From: Xenorhabdus yunnanensis
Lineage (GTDB): Bacteria; Pseudomonadota; Gammaproteobacteria; Enterobacterales; Enterobacteriaceae
Reading direction: 5' to 3'
DNA: 64,000 bases
NCBI RefSeq assembly: GCF_028598805.1
Contig: NZ_JAQRFI010000015.1
Coordinates: 28,338-92,337 of the forward strand
Below, piece by piece: positions 36,169 to 46,201 of this stretch (its first letter is position 1; each line of letters starts with the position of its first letter). The notes beneath the pieces were generated by a model that had not been told where the DNA came from, did no database searches, and worked only from the letters and a program-made list of their open reading frames with translations. A program made the position numbers and the translations under genes.

Positions 36169-37068
36169 ATGTGGCTGTTAACGATCACAACATTCTTGTG
36201 GGCTGCCTCATTTAGCCTGATTGGCGTTTATCTCGCTGGTCAGGTTGATAGCTGGTTTTCTGTTCTTGTCAGAGTAGTGTTGGCAGCAATAGTATTTTTA
36301 CCATTTTTGCGCTGGCGTGGGTTATCGCTGAAAATCATTTCACTGTATATGGCTATCGGTGCTTGTCAGCTTGGTGTGATGTATTTATTTGTATTTCATG
36401 CCTATCACTATCTGACAGTGGCAGAATTTTTACTCTTTACCATCATGACGCCACTCTATGTCACGTTGATTTATGATCTGATGGGGCGTCAACGGCTGCG
36501 CTGGGGTTATGCCCTGAGTTCTTTATTGGCAGTAGCTGGCGCAGCAATTATTCGTTATGACCAATTGAGTGAATCTTTCTGGATTGGCCTGATATTAGTG
36601 CAATTGGCAAATATTTTCTTTGCGGTTGGTCAGGTTGGCTATAAACGCTTGATGGAAGTTCACCCGATCCCGCAGCAAGTGGCATTTTCATGGTTCTATC
36701 TGGGAGCTTGTGTCGTCGCCAGCATTGGCTGGTTGATGTTTGGTGATCTGCAAAAATTGCCAACAACTGAGCTACAGTGGGGAGTCCTGATTTGGCTAGG
36801 TATCGGTGCGTCGGGTATTGGCTATTTTATGTGGAACTATGGGGCAACTCAGGTGGATGCCGGAACACTGGCAATTATGAATAATATGCTGGTTCCGGCG
36901 GGTTTGTTGGTCAATTTTGCAATCTGGCAGCAGCATCCTAACTGGCTGAATTTTACCATTGGGGGCAGCCTGATTGTTGCATCACTTTGGGTGCACCACC
37001 GCTGGATACTGAAACCTGCTTCACAAACGGCAATTTATCCACCGCGTGCTGGCGCGCAGAACGAATAA
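36169..37068 (+). CDS. yigM: Biotin transporter YigM (EamA family)
   Basis: This 299-residue protein has ten hydrophobic segments in two EamA repeats. [40 protein letters not shown], and [20 protein letters not shown] are close to E. coli YigM, which was shown to be a biotin importer. It lies next to metR, as in E. coli. Its 3' end overlaps the convergent metR gene by about 116 bases, so the final codons of both genes share DNA. The weak AAAAGG before the ATG is typical of low expression. Confidence 0.9.
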   Translation: MWLLTITTFLWAASFSLIGVYLAGQVDSWFSVLVRVVLAAIVFLPFLRWRGLSLKIISLYMAIGACQLGVMYLFVFHAYHYLTVAEFLLFTIMTPLYVTLIYDLMGRQRLRWGYALSSLLAVAGAAIIRYDQLSESFWIGLILVQLANIFFAVGQVGYKRLMEVHPIPQQVAFSWFYLGACVVASIGWLMFGDLQKLPTTELQWGVLIWLGIGASGIGYFMWNYGATQVDAGTLAIMNNMLVPAGLLVNFAIWQQHPNWLNFTIGGSLIVASLWVHHRWILKPASQTAIYPPRAGAQNE

Positions 37069-37909
37069 ATGTATCAATAGCGGGTTGACGTTGCTCTCCT
37101 TCACGGCTGGCAGCGTACAATCTGCTCCATAATCCCTCTCCCAACGTTTGGGTGACAACCAACCCTTGTCGTTCGAATGTTTCCACTGCCCAGTGTGGTA
37201 ATGCGGCGATACCCAATCGGGCCGCAACCATTTGAATCAACAATAGTGTATTGTCGACAGTTTTTAATGTAGGAGTTACTCCCGCAGGCTGGAGAAAACG
37301 CCGCCAGATGTCAAACCGTTGTCGCTGGACAGGATAAATCAGTAAAGTTTCAGCAGCGAGATCTTGTGGACGAATATCGCGTTTATTTGCCAATGGATGA
37401 TCCGGTGCAATCACCAGCTTCACTTCATAATCAAACAGTGGCGTATAGTGCAGATTGCTGTCCGCAATAATGTCAGATGTCAGAACAATATCCAGCTCGC
37501 GTTTTTGCAGTGCGGGTTGGGGATCAAATGTCACGCCAGATTTGAAATCTACATTAACCTGCGGCCAACTTTCACGAAAACGCTTCAGCGCTGGAGTCAG
37601 CCATTGAATACAGCTATGGCACTCAATGGCAATGCGTAAATTTGCCTCTTCTGGCTCATGGCATTCACGTAAGGAAGCTGTAATTAGGGGCAAAACTTGA
37701 TCTGCCAACTTTAATAATACCTCTCCTTGAGGCGTTAGCTTCAAGGGTTGGCTTTTACGAATGAATAACTTAAATCCCAGCCGATGTTCTAACTCACTGA
37801 ATTGATGCGAAAGAGCTGATTGCGTCTGATGCAGGTAATTTGCCGTCGCTGCCAGCGAGCCACAATGGTTCAGTGCTTGTAGTGTTTTTAAATGTTTTAT
37901 TTCGATCAT
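36953..37909 (-). CDS. metR: LysR-type regulator of methionine biosynthesis MetR
   Basis: This 318-residue protein begins [20 protein letters not shown] with the helix-turn-helix in [20 protein letters not shown], as in E. coli MetR (317). The C-terminal part is the homocysteine-sensing effector domain. It activates metE and metH. It is divergent from metE; a MetR site overlaps its own start codon, which fits autorepression. The 3' overlap with yigM is retained from the E. coli arrangement. Confidence 0.95.
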   Translation of the reverse strand: MIEIKHLKTLQALNHCGSLAATANYLHQTQSALSHQFSELEHRLGFKLFIRKSQPLKLTPQGEVLLKLADQVLPLITASLRECHEPEEANLRIAIECHSCIQWLTPALKRFRESWPQVNVDFKSGVTFDPQPALQKRELDIVLTSDIIADSNLHYTPLFDYEVKLVIAPDHPLANKRDIRPQDLAAETLLIYPVQRQRFDIWRRFLQPAGVTPTLKTVDNTLLLIQMVAARLGIAALPHWAVETFERQGLVVTQTLGEGLWSRLYAASREGEQRQPAIDTFIRSARQHAVDKLPFVKQVSVSSGGAPKVMQQSGCPQW

Positions 37910-37921
37910 GAAAAACCTTCA
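37909..37921. promoter_or_regulatory. MetR binding site
   Basis: TGAAAAACCTTCA exactly fits TGAA-N5-TTCA. It begins at the metR start codon; a weaker TGAATAATTTGCG half-match follows at 37931. Two sites in tandem are usual at metE-metR. Confidence 0.75.
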
Positions 37922-37973
37922 AGATGATAATGAATAATTTGCGCTTGTGGTTTATACACTACCTGTTGATTAT

Positions 37974-37997
37974 AGAAGTGTAAACATCTAGATGGCT
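37974..37997. promoter_or_regulatory. Three tandem met boxes (MetJ operator)
   Basis: Three adjacent eight-mers, AGAAGTGT, AAACATCT and AGATGGCT, each match the met box AGACGTCT at six of eight positions. MetJ binds two or more tandem boxes. They end 20 bases before the metE start, where repression by S-adenosylmethionine-bound MetJ would act. Confidence 0.65.
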
Positions 37998-38017
37998 AAA
38001 ATTTTATGGGTGACGAC

Positions 38018-40297
38018 ATGACGGTTTTGAATCATACATTAGGTTTTCCACGTATCGGATTGAAAAGAGAGCTAAAAAAGGCGCAAGAAAACTATTGGGC
38101 GGACAAAATTTCCCAACAGGAATTGCTGGAAACAGGCCGTGAATTACGTGCACGTCACTGGCAGCAACAAAAAGAAGCGGGCGTTGATTTAGTCCCCGTT
38201 GGTGATTTTGCCTGGTATGACCAAGTATTGACCACGAGTCTGTTATTGGGCAATGTTCCTCCGCGCCATCAAAATGAAGATGGAAATATTGATCTGGATA
38301 CTCTGTTCCGTATTGCCCGTGGCCGGGCACCAACAGGCACACCTGTGGCTGCTTCGGAAATGACTAAATGGTTCAACACAAATTATCACTATATCGTGCC
38401 TGAATTTCAGGAAGGGCAGGAATTTAAGCTGGGTTGGACTCAATTGTTGGACGAAGTTGATGAGGCTCTGGCACTAGGACACAAAATAAAACCTGTTCTT
38501 TTGGGACCAGTGACCTATTTATGGCTTGGTAAGGTAAAAGGCAAAGTTTTTGATCGCCTGTCTCTGTTAAAGGATATCCTTCCGGTATACCAGCAAGTGC
38601 TGGCAGAGCTGGCAAAACGTGGCATTGAATGGGTACAGATTGATGAACCTGCGCTGGTACTGGAATTGCCTGAAGAGTGGCTGGCGGCATTCTCCACGGC
38701 CTATCAATCACTTGAGGGACAAGTGAAATTACTGCTGACGACCTATTTCGATAGCATAGGTCACAATCTGGAAACGATAAAATCGCTGCCAGTGCAAGGA
38801 TTGCATGTTGATTTGGTTGCAGGGCAGGATTCTCTTGAAAATTTGGATAAATCTTTGCCGGAAAATTGGCTGCTTTCATTGGGTGTGATTAATGGCCGCA
38901 ATGTTTGGCGTGCTGATTTGAGTGAGAAATACCAGCTTGTTGCACCATTGGTAAATAAGCGAAATGTATGGATTGGCACTTCCTGTTCATTGCTTCATAG
39001 CCCCATTGACCTGAATGATGAAACTGGGTTGGATGAAGAAGTGAAAAGCTGGTTTGCTTTTGCCTTGCAGAAATGCGCGGAACTCTCTTTATTGTCACAA
39101 GCATTGAATGCGCGAGAAGGCAATAAACAGGCTGAGCTTGATGCCTATAGTGCTCCAATTCGTGCTCGTCGCAGTTCTACAAGGGTGAATAATCCATCGG
39201 TTGCTGAGCGTATCGCGACGATTAAGCCACAGGACAGTGAACGTAATCAGATATATCCTGAGCGCGCCAGACTTCAGCGCCAACGGTATAACTTACCGTT
39301 GTGGCCAACAACAACCATCGGCTCATTCCCGCAAACTACGGAAATTCGTGGCTTGCGTCTCGATTTCAAAAAAGGTCGGGTGGATAGTACACATTACCGA
39401 ACCAATATCAGTGAACATATCAAACAGGCGATTCAGGAGCAGGAGCATCTGGGGCTGGATATATTGGTACATGGTGAAGCTGAGCGTAATGACATGGTGG
39501 AGTATTTCGGTGAGCACTTTGATGGTTATGTCTTTACCCAAAATGGTTGGGTGCAAAGTTACGGCTCCCGTTGCGTGAAACCACCGGTGATCATTGGCGA
39601 TATTAGTCGTCCAGAAGCGATAACGGTAGATTGGGCGACATATGCACAATCTTTGACTGATAAACCAGTTAAAGGCATGTTAACGGGACCAGTGACCATT
39701 CTCTGTTGGTCATTCCCAAGGGAAGATATCAGCCGTGAAACCATCGCTAAACAGATTGCTCTGGCTTTGCGTGATGAAGTTGATGATTTGCAGAAAGCTG
39801 GCATTGGCATCATTCAGATTGATGAACCTGCACTGCGAGAAGGTTTACCCCTGCGTAGAGAAGAGTGGAAGGAATATCTGGAGTGGGCGGTAGATGCTTT
39901 CAAACTGAGTGCAGCAATTGCGAAAGATGATACCCAAATCCATACCCATATGTGTTATTGCGAGTTCAATGACATCATGCCATCCATTGCAGCACTGGAT
40001 GCAGATGTGATTACCATTGAAACTTCTCGCTCGGATATGGAGCTGTTGGATTCATTCGAAGATTTCTCATATCCAAATGAGATAGGGCCTGGTGTGTATG
40101 ATATTCACTCACCAAACGTTCCTAGTGTTGAATGGATTGAGGCATTGCTACGCAAAGCGGCTGACCGTATCCCGGTTGAGCGTTTATGGGTAAATCCGGA
40201 TTGCGGCCTGAAAACTCGTGGTTGGACAGAAACCAGACAAGCACTGGCAAACATGGTAGAAGCAGCAAAACGCCTGCGTTCTTCAGTAAATAATTAA
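38018..40297 (+). CDS. metE: Cobalamin-independent methionine synthase MetE
   Basis: This 759-residue protein begins [20 protein letters not shown] from ATG 38018, preceded by GGGTGAC; an ATG at 38006 would add four residues. The two barrel halves are joined near residue 430, where [20 protein letters not shown] marks the start of the catalytic domain. Zinc ligands are in [13 protein letters not shown] and [11 protein letters not shown]. It transfers a methyl group from methyltetrahydropteroyl-triglutamate to homocysteine. Control by MetR activation and MetJ repression is indicated by the sites upstream. Confidence 0.97.
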   Translation: MTVLNHTLGFPRIGLKRELKKAQENYWADKISQQELLETGRELRARHWQQQKEAGVDLVPVGDFAWYDQVLTTSLLLGNVPPRHQNEDGNIDLDTLFRIARGRAPTGTPVAASEMTKWFNTNYHYIVPEFQEGQEFKLGWTQLLDEVDEALALGHKIKPVLLGPVTYLWLGKVKGKVFDRLSLLKDILPVYQQVLAELAKRGIEWVQIDEPALVLELPEEWLAAFSTAYQSLEGQVKLLLTTYFDSIGHNLETIKSLPVQGLHVDLVAGQDSLENLDKSLPENWLLSLGVINGRNVWRADLSEKYQLVAPLVNKRNVWIGTSCSLLHSPIDLNDETGLDEEVKSWFAFALQKCAELSLLSQALNAREGNKQAELDAYSAPIRARRSSTRVNNPSVAERIATIKPQDSERNQIYPERARLQRQRYNLPLWPTTTIGSFPQTTEIRGLRLDFKKGRVDSTHYRTNISEHIKQAIQEQEHLGLDILVHGEAERNDMVEYFGEHFDGYVFTQNGWVQSYGSRCVKPPVIIGDISRPEAITVDWATYAQSLTDKPVKGMLTGPVTILCWSFPREDISRETIAKQIALALRDEVDDLQKAGIGIIQIDEPALREGLPLRREEWKEYLEWAVDAFKLSAAIAKDDTQIHTHMCYCEFNDIMPSIAALDADVITIETSRSDMELLDSFEDFSYPNEIGPGVYDIHSPNVPSVEWIEALLRKAADRIPVERLWVNPDCGLKTRGWTETRQALANMVEAAKRLRSSVNN

Positions 40298-40332
40298 TTT
40301 AGCATCAGATTAGGCTTAAACAAATTAAAGAC

Positions 40333-40361
40333 ACCCGCCACATTTCATTCACTGTGGCGGG
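40333..40361 (+). terminator. metE terminator hairpin
   Basis: CCCGCCACA (40333-40341) pairs perfectly with TGTGGCGGG (40353-40361). There is no strong T-run, but it lies 35 bases after metE and 22 before the convergent small gene, so it may serve both. Confidence 0.6.
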
Positions 40362-40383
40362 CAAAAGACGAGTAAAAAGTAAC

Positions 40384-40563
40384 TCATTTTCCTAACAGTT
40401 TATTTTTCAACAGATCTATGCCAGCGGATTTTAAATCCAGATTTCCTGGGACTTCACCGTTTGGCCTAATTCCTCCCTGATCCTCAACCCAATCCATCAT
40501 ATGCTGGAATTGCTGATTTTTCCCACCACTCAGCATATTGGCAATTTGATCAAAAAAGCCCAT
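40384..40563 (-). CDS. Miniature YidB-family protein
   Basis: This 59-residue protein reads MGFFDQIANMLSGGKNQQFQ, then HMMDWVEDQGGI, and then NGEVPGNLDLKSAGIDLLKN to LLGK. The first ~32 residues resemble the N-terminus of YidB/DUF937 proteins (about 130 residues in E. coli), and the last ~25 resemble their C-terminus; the middle ~75 residues are absent. GGGAGAGAG eight bases before the ATG is a strong ribosome-binding site, so the short form is probably expressed. YidB's biochemical role is unknown; this may be a natural minimal variant. Confidence 0.7.
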   Translation of the reverse strand: MGFFDQIANMLSGGKNQQFQHMMDWVEDQGGIRPNGEVPGNLDLKSAGIDLLKNKLLGK

Positions 40564-41387
40564 TGTGACTCTCTCCCATCGGTTGAGGCTTTATCTGTAT
40601 GACCAGATAAGGTACTTATTTAGGTACGTTTACAGGAATAGAGTAGTAGAAATGTTAGGAGATAAAGGTGTATGACAGATTTAATTATTACAATAGCACA
40701 ATATTTCAAATTCACCTGATTTCAGATAAGTGGGGGATTTTTTATATTGAGTAGTTTTTCTTATTTTTTCACACTAGTGTGTGAAATGGCATTTTGGGGT
40801 TTTTATAAAAAAAATCTTTAAATTCAGCTTATTAATTAATTTTATTAGTATTAAATATAAGTTATGAATGTGATATTCATCGTTTTTTTGTGAAATGATC
40901 TGTGTGAAGATTAAAAGGTAACAAATTGTCATACAACACCAGGGAACCTCATAAATAATAAAATAGAAATAGAAGGGCTGTAAGCTATGGAAGCAGGAGT
41001 AGCACTGCCTTTAATAAGCAAGTATTCCAATTCAAGCCTATTGGGTAGTCTGAGAGTAATGGTGTGCAAGCTTTACATTTTTTCATACAAGTGAAAAGAG
41101 TTCATTAGTTGAATAAATCAAAATAATTGAATAGCTATTTTGTATAGCTGCACACCTTATTCGAATATACAAAAATTTTGCTGTTTGTTCTTACGGATAT
41201 GAACAATATATCTGATGAACTAATTTTAGAGTGCTTTGAAGATAGTAGAGAGTTAGTTGACAAATATGGTTTTTACTTCTTTGAGTCGTTTAAGCAGTTA
41301 AAGCTGATTGCTGATGTAGCACAGAATGTTTGAAATTATCAATGATATTATTCTACTTTACCAAGTTTCATTTATGGCATTATGCAC
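40564..41387. other. Long AT-rich region before the IS630 element
   Basis: I find no confident gene in 824 bases. A 44-codon frame at 41199-41333 (MNNISDELILECFEDSRELV, continuing DKYGFYFFESFK) has only a weak ribosome-binding site, but its amino-acid composition is protein-like; it could be the start of a gene lost here. A 12-base palindrome, CACACTAGTGTG, sits at 40770-40781. The region resembles a decayed accessory locus. Confidence 0.4.
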
Positions 41388-42496
41388 TATACCCATCGTA
41401 ATTGAAGATGCTTGATTTTTCATTCATATCAGATCAAGATTGCGCCCATGAAAATTACCCTGACAGATGCCCAAAAAGAAGCCCTCGAATTGATGCACGA
41501 TACGACTCGTGATGGGCGCGTACGTGACCGCATCAAGGCCGTGCTTTTGGCATCAGAAGGTTGGACTGCCCAGATGATTGCCCATGCTTTGCGCATTCAT
41601 GAAAGTATGGTGAGTCGCCATCTGAAGGATGACTTCTCTGAAGAAAAACTCGCCCCTGAAAATGGGGGATCTGAAAGCCGTTTATCTGCCGAACAAACGG
41701 CAGAATTAGTTGAGTATCTGACGGCAAATTTGATGCACACTACCGCACAAATTGTGGCTTGTGTCTGGGCACGCTGGCAGGTGACTTTCACGGTGGCCGG
41801 GATGACAAAATGGCTCCACCGTCAGGGATTCAGCTACAAGAAGCCGATGGGAACGCCTCATAAATTCGAGGCGGATAAACAGCAACAGTTTATTGAAACC
41901 GACAACGCGCTGAAAGCTGAATGTGGCCAACATGAGCCTATTTTGTTTATTGATGCCATGCATCCTACTCAGTCCACAAAATTAAGTTACGGTTGGATGA
42001 AACGCGGAAGGGAGCCTGTCAAAATGGTCGAAACTACAGGCAGCCGTACCCGCCTCAACATCATGGGCGTACTCAATTTGCAACGGATTGAAGAGACTGT
42101 GATTCGTGAATATCCGACGATTAACGCGAAAAATGTCGTCCTGTTTTTCGGCTCAATCTGGGAAACTTATCCGCTTTCACAAAAAATTCATCTCATTCTG
42201 GATGGAGCCGGTTACCACCGCTCTGAAATAGTTCAATTTTTTGCTGAGGTCCTGAATATCGAGTTGCATTATCTGCCGCCTTACAGCCCGAATCTCAACC
42301 CGATTGAGCGATTATGGAAGTACGCGAATGAGCAGATACGAAACAATGTCTATTTCCCGGATGAAAAAACGTTCCGTGAAACATTTCATCATTTTTTTCA
42401 TGTCACATTACCAGAAAAAGTACAGGAATTGGCTACCCGGCTGACAGATAATTTCCAGACTTTAATTCCTGCATCTTCAAGTTAATTTCGTATATA
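41388..42496 (+). mobile_element. IS630-family insertion sequence
   Basis: The left end is TATACCCATCGTAATTGAAG followed by ATGC; the right end on the complement reads TATATACGAAATTAACTTGA followed by AGATGC. They form imperfect terminal repeats with the TA dinucleotide expected of this family. The element contains one transposase frame. Its left end resembles those of the MITE-like repeats in this window. Confidence 0.75.
41448..42485 (+). CDS. IS630-family transposase
   Basis: This protein of about 345 residues has N-terminal winged-helix DNA-binding segments (MKITLTDAQKEALELMHDTT, IAHALRIHESMVSRHLKDD) and a C-terminal DDE domain: LFIDAMHPTQ (first Asp), LILDGAGYHR (second Asp) and YSPNLNPIERLWKYANEQ (Glu). 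It is a single intact frame, so the element may still be active. I start at ATG 41448; the frame is open from 41412, within the terminal-repeat region. It inserted beside the acid-sugar locus. Confidence 0.9.
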   Translation: MKITLTDAQKEALELMHDTTRDGRVRDRIKAVLLASEGWTAQMIAHALRIHESMVSRHLKDDFSEEKLAPENGGSESRLSAEQTAELVEYLTANLMHTTAQIVACVWARWQVTFTVAGMTKWLHRQGFSYKKPMGTPHKFEADKQQQFIETDNALKAECGQHEPILFIDAMHPTQSTKLSYGWMKRGREPVKMVETTGSRTRLNIMGVLNLQRIEETVIREYPTINAKNVVLFFGSIWETYPLSQKIHLILDGAGYHRSEIVQFFAEVLNIELHYLPPYSPNLNPIERLWKYANEQIRNNVYFPDEKTFRETFHHFFHVTLPEKVQELATRLTDNFQTLIPASSS

Positions 42497-42654
42497 TGAT
42501 GAAAAATTCATGAATATGTCAAAAAAAGCAAATAAGAGATGAAATTTTCTCCATAAATGCATATCAGATATTTTTAATGATCATAAGGATTAAGAGAGAT
42601 AGGGCATACGATGATCAAAATATTTAAGATAGCAATTTTACCAAAGAGATAACT

Positions 42655-43929
42655 ATGACTATCAAACTTGGCGTGATTGCTGATGATTTCACTGGAGCAA
42701 CTGATATAGCTAGTTTTATGGTGCAAAGTGGCTGGAAGGTCACTCAGTTGTTAGGGGTGCCAGATGAGAACACATCTGTTCCAGATGATGTAGATGCTGT
42801 TGTAATTAGTTTGAAAAGTCGATCTTGTCCTGCTGATGAGGCTGTAAAACAATCCTTGAAATCTTGTCAATGGTTACAGCATAAAGCAGGTTGCCGGCAG
42901 TTATTTTTCAAGTATTGCTCTACTTTCGATTCAACTTCGGAAGGAAATATAGGACCCGTTATTGATGCTTTGATGGATGAACTTCAAACTAATATTAGCC
43001 TGATTTGTCCAGCACTTCCTATTAACGGACGGACTGTATTGAACGGGAATTTATTTGTTCACGGGCAGTTATTGAATGAAAGTGGAATGCAGTATCATCC
43101 TGTTACTCCTATGAAAGATTCCAACTTACTGCGGTTGATAGAACAGCAAGCAAAAGGGGAAGCTGGATTAGTCGATCTTCATTGTGTACACCAAGGAAAA
43201 GAGGCTATTTGTTATCAATTGGAATCATTACGCCAACGCGGTATTCGTTATGCGGTGGTAGATGTTGTTACGATGGAAGATTTATTGCCTATAGCCCAAG
43301 CAGTATCGGAAATGATTTTGGTGACTGGTGGCTCAGGTTTAGGAGCCGCACTTACTTATTGCCATACAGGGAAGACATTGACAGAATTGGCAATTGGGAA
43401 TATTCCACCTACTAGAGAAAGAAGAGTAATAATTCTTTCTGGCAGCTGTTCAGTTATGACAAACAAGCAAGTTAATGAGTATAAAAATATTGCACCTACT
43501 TTATCATTGAATGTAGGTGAATGTATCAATAACCCAGAATATATCAACATATTGATGGATTGGATTACTCAGCAGCCAATGAATGGTTTCGCACCAATGT
43601 TATATGCGACACAACCTCCTAACTTGTTGAAAATGACTCAGCAGCAATATGGTGTTATAGATGCGAGTAATGCAATTGAAAGTTTCTTTGCTGAAATTGC
43701 AAGAAAACTGAGATTCCAGGGATTTAATACTTTCATTGTTGCAGGGGGAGAAACTTCCGCTCAAGTTGTACAGAGCTTGGGAGTTAGCCAATTCAATATT
43801 GGTGCATCCATTGCTCCCGGTATTCCTTGGGTACATGATACATATACTGATTGTTGGTTTGCATTGAAATCAGGCAATTTTGGTGAGCTTGATTTCTTTC
43901 AGTATGTACAGGAGATGTTTCTTATATGA
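42655..43929 (+). CDS. otnK: 3-oxo-tetronate 4-kinase (OtnK, DUF1537 family)
   Basis: This 424-residue protein is the normal length for the four-carbon acid-sugar kinases. N-terminal GVIADDFTGATDIASF is the family signature; FKYCSTFDSTSEGNIGPV binds the substrate; SGSCSVMTNKQV and FIVAGGETSAQVVQSLGV are the C-terminal nucleotide-binding segments. It phosphorylates 3-oxo-tetronate at C4 using ATP. AAAGAGATAACT precedes the ATG. The expected next gene in this pathway, otnC, survives only as a fragment. Confidence 0.92.
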   Translation: MTIKLGVIADDFTGATDIASFMVQSGWKVTQLLGVPDENTSVPDDVDAVVISLKSRSCPADEAVKQSLKSCQWLQHKAGCRQLFFKYCSTFDSTSEGNIGPVIDALMDELQTNISLICPALPINGRTVLNGNLFVHGQLLNESGMQYHPVTPMKDSNLLRLIEQQAKGEAGLVDLHCVHQGKEAICYQLESLRQRGIRYAVVDVVTMEDLLPIAQAVSEMILVTGGSGLGAALTYCHTGKTLTELAIGNIPPTRERRVIILSGSCSVMTNKQVNEYKNIAPTLSLNVGECINNPEYINILMDWITQQPMNGFAPMLYATQPPNLLKMTQQQYGVIDASNAIESFFAEIARKLRFQGFNTFIVAGGETSAQVVQSLGVSQFNIGASIAPGIPWVHDTYTDCWFALKSGNFGELDFFQYVQEMFLI

Positions 43930-44301
43930 AAAGGTACCATTTGGCTCAGATGGTATAGATTTGTTTTATTTTTGTTCTGTATTATTAGGGATCAATATAT
44001 GAGCATATAATATGGTTTATTCACTCACTGTTATACTGACTAATAGCAGCTAAATTTATAAAATGGAAAATGTACATGTGAGTGTTGTATCTCTAGAGAC
44101 CGACCCACAAAAAAACTTCTATACATTTCATAAAATATCAAATAGATGGGATGTTATTTTATATTTCCGTATTTGATAGTAACCTTCTATATTTTTCCCC
44201 AAAAAGCTATTTCCTTTCTATCACACTATATTATGTCATGATAGTAGAATATTGACTTTCTACGGATGGAATATTTCCCATTTTAGAATATAGAATTGTC
44301 T
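43930..44301. other. AT-rich region where most of otnC would be expected
   Basis: No open frame. The order otnK-otnC-otnI of related operons predicts an aldolase here, yet only its C-terminal end is recognisable immediately downstream. The rest has been deleted or has decayed beyond recognition. Confidence 0.5.
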
Positions 44302-44460
44302 AATGAATTGAGAAGATTGCCACAAAACACAACTCTACTTTGTTTAAAAAGCATAATCCAGTTGTTGGAAGTGAAGCATTACAGCAAGCTTTTTTCAATA
44401 TAGAATGATTGGAAGGTTGCATAAGGCTTTATCCGATGCTACTGAACGGTTTTTTACTAC
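44302..44460 (+). pseudogene. otnC: Decayed 3-oxo-tetronate-4-phosphate decarboxylase (otnC) remnant
   Basis: In one frame the DNA reads TTLLCLKKHNPVVGSEALQQ, then AFFNIE, a stop at 44406-44408, then LEGCIRLY. OtnC/YgbL-type class II aldolases end with a segment of the pattern LLxNHGPVVAGxxLExAVFA then EELEET, so the match covers the conserved Asn/His-Pro-Val-Val core and the following helix. It lies exactly between otnK and otnI, where the gene belongs. Only about 50 codons remain and they carry a stop, so no functional enzyme is made from it. Confidence 0.6.
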
Positions 44461-44527
44461 TGTGAATGAAGGGTAGTATAAGGGGATAGAATTGGAAATA
44501 CGTTATCCCAGATAATAAGGATATGTT

Positions 44528-45307
44528 ATGGCTAAATTTGCAGCGAATTTGAGTGTGATGTTTAAGGAAGTCCCATTTACTGAACGTTTTGAACGGGCAG
44601 CAAATGCTGGCTTTAAAGGTGTTGAATATCTATTTCCTTATGAAGAATCACAGGAAGAGCTTTCTAGTTTGTTGAAAAGAAATCAATTGACGCAGGTGCT
44701 ATTTAATATGCCTGCAGGAGATTGGGTTTCTGGTGATAGAGGGATAGCTTGTTTACCTGGACGAGAGAAAGAGTTTGCTAATGGAGTGCATAAAGCTTTG
44801 GAATATGCACTAGTATTGGGTTGTAAACAGATTCATGTAATGGCAGGAAAATGGGATGGACAGTTTACGCAGGAACAACAGCGCGAGTGCTATATCACAA
44901 ATATTCAGTACGCTGCGGATATAATGGTTGAGCATGATATCAATGTTTTAATTGAACCAATTAATATTCGTGATATGCCTGATTATTTCTTGACAACACA
45001 AAATCAGGCAGAAGAGTTGTTGAAATCTATTGACCGTCAAAACGTTTTCATCCAGCTAGATCTTTATCATTGTCAAATTATGGAAGGGGATTTGTTGAAA
45101 ACGATAGAACGCCTGTGGGGGAAATTTAGCCATATCCAGATTGCCTCAGTCCCTGAACGTCATGAACCAGATAGAGGTGAGGTTAATTATTTCTGGTTAT
45201 TTAGAAAATTGGATGAGATGGGGTATCAAGGTTGGTTGGGGTGTGAATATCATCCAGAAGATAGTACGGAAGAAGGACTTGGATGGTTACAGAAAGCCCA
45301 ATCATGA
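44528..45307 (+). CDS. otnI: 2-oxo-tetronate isomerase (OtnI, hydroxypyruvate-isomerase family)
   Basis: This 259-residue TIM-barrel protein begins MAKFAANLSVMFKEVPFTER and has GFKGVEYLFPYEES, LFNMPAGDWVSGDRGIACLP, HVMAGKW, NVLIEPINIRDMPDYFL and IQLDLYHCQIMEGDL, then GCEYHPED. These carry the conserved metal-binding Glu, Asp, His and Glu of the Hyi/OtnI family. It interconverts 2-oxo- and 3-oxo-tetronate between the dehydrogenase and kinase steps. AAGGATATGTT precedes the ATG. The following regulator gene starts 27 bases downstream. Confidence 0.92.
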   Translation: MAKFAANLSVMFKEVPFTERFERAANAGFKGVEYLFPYEESQEELSSLLKRNQLTQVLFNMPAGDWVSGDRGIACLPGREKEFANGVHKALEYALVLGCKQIHVMAGKWDGQFTQEQQRECYITNIQYAADIMVEHDINVLIEPINIRDMPDYFLTTQNQAEELLKSIDRQNVFIQLDLYHCQIMEGDLLKTIERLWGKFSHIQIASVPERHEPDRGEVNYFWLFRKLDEMGYQGWLGCEYHPEDSTEEGLGWLQKAQS

Positions 45308-45334
45308 TTGCACGGTAATGTAGCAGGAGAGGTT

Positions 45335-46102
45335 ATGACTCCCTCAGAGCGCAGAGATTTTATTTATCGTCATCTACATGAACATCGGACGGTTTCTATT
45401 AGTACATTGGTTGAATTGCTGAATGTTTCGCATATGACAGTAAGACGGGATATTCGCATTTTGGAGGAAGAGGGAAAGGTTATTAGCATCACCGGAGGCA
45501 CTCAGCTAAATGATGCCTTACGGCAAGAATTACCATGGAATGAAAAAGCACTTATCCATCATCGTCATAAACGGGCAATAGGTAAATATGCAGCCTCATT
45601 GGTGGAAGACGGTCAGGTGGTTTATTTGGATGCAGGAACGACGACATTTGAAATTGCTCAGGTATTGGCAGAACGTTTTAACCTGACGATTATTACGAAT
45701 GATTTTTCGATTATCCAGTATTTGATGAATAAACCACAACTGAATTTGTTTCATACTGGGGGGCAAGTAGATAAACGTAATTATTCTTGTGTCGGAAAGA
45801 GTGCGGCCATGGTATTACGTTCTTTGAATGTGGATATTGCATTCATTAGCACTAGCTCATGGGAGCTTGAGCATGGAATTTCCACTCCTCATGAAGAAAA
45901 AGTATTGGTAAAACAGGCACTGCTAGAAATAGCACGTAGGAAAATATTGGTTTCTGATAGCAGTAAGTATGGAAAATATGGCATGTTTCGTGTTTGTCCT
46001 CTCTCATATCTGAATGACATTGTGTGTGATGGGAAATTATCAATGTCTGTACAACAACAATTACAGGAGTTAAATATGAAGTTACATATTGTCAATATAT
46101 AG
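45335..46102 (+). CDS. DeoR-family transcriptional regulator of the acid-sugar locus
   Basis: This 255-residue protein starts at ATG 45335 behind AGGAGAG. It has the DeoR helix-turn-helix HRTVSISTLVELLNVSHMTV then RRDIRILEEEGKV, and a sugar-phosphate sensor domain with VYLDAGTTTFEIAQVL, LTIITNDFSII and VSDSSKYGKYGMF. DeoR proteins usually repress nearby catabolic genes until a phosphorylated intermediate accumulates. Its place inside the otn/den locus indicates local control; E. coli YgbI holds a similar position. Confidence 0.9.
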   Translation: MTPSERRDFIYRHLHEHRTVSISTLVELLNVSHMTVRRDIRILEEEGKVISITGGTQLNDALRQELPWNEKALIHHRHKRAIGKYAASLVEDGQVVYLDAGTTTFEIAQVLAERFNLTIITNDFSIIQYLMNKPQLNLFHTGGQVDKRNYSCVGKSAAMVLRSLNVDIAFISTSSWELEHGISTPHEEKVLVKQALLEIARRKILVSDSSKYGKYGMFRVCPLSYLNDIVCDGKLSMSVQQQLQELNMKLHIVNI

Positions 46103-46201
46103 GGGTTATAAAAAATGAACTACTACTTATAAAGATAGATTCAGGAGGCTATAAAAGAAAATTCTATAATAGTCCCAAAAGGTTATAAGGGAGAATTCTA
46201 T

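Noticed and set aside
40770..40781. CACACTAGTGTG palindrome in the AT-rich gap.
   Set aside because: A 12-base palindrome can occur by chance here and no neighbouring gene gives it a role.
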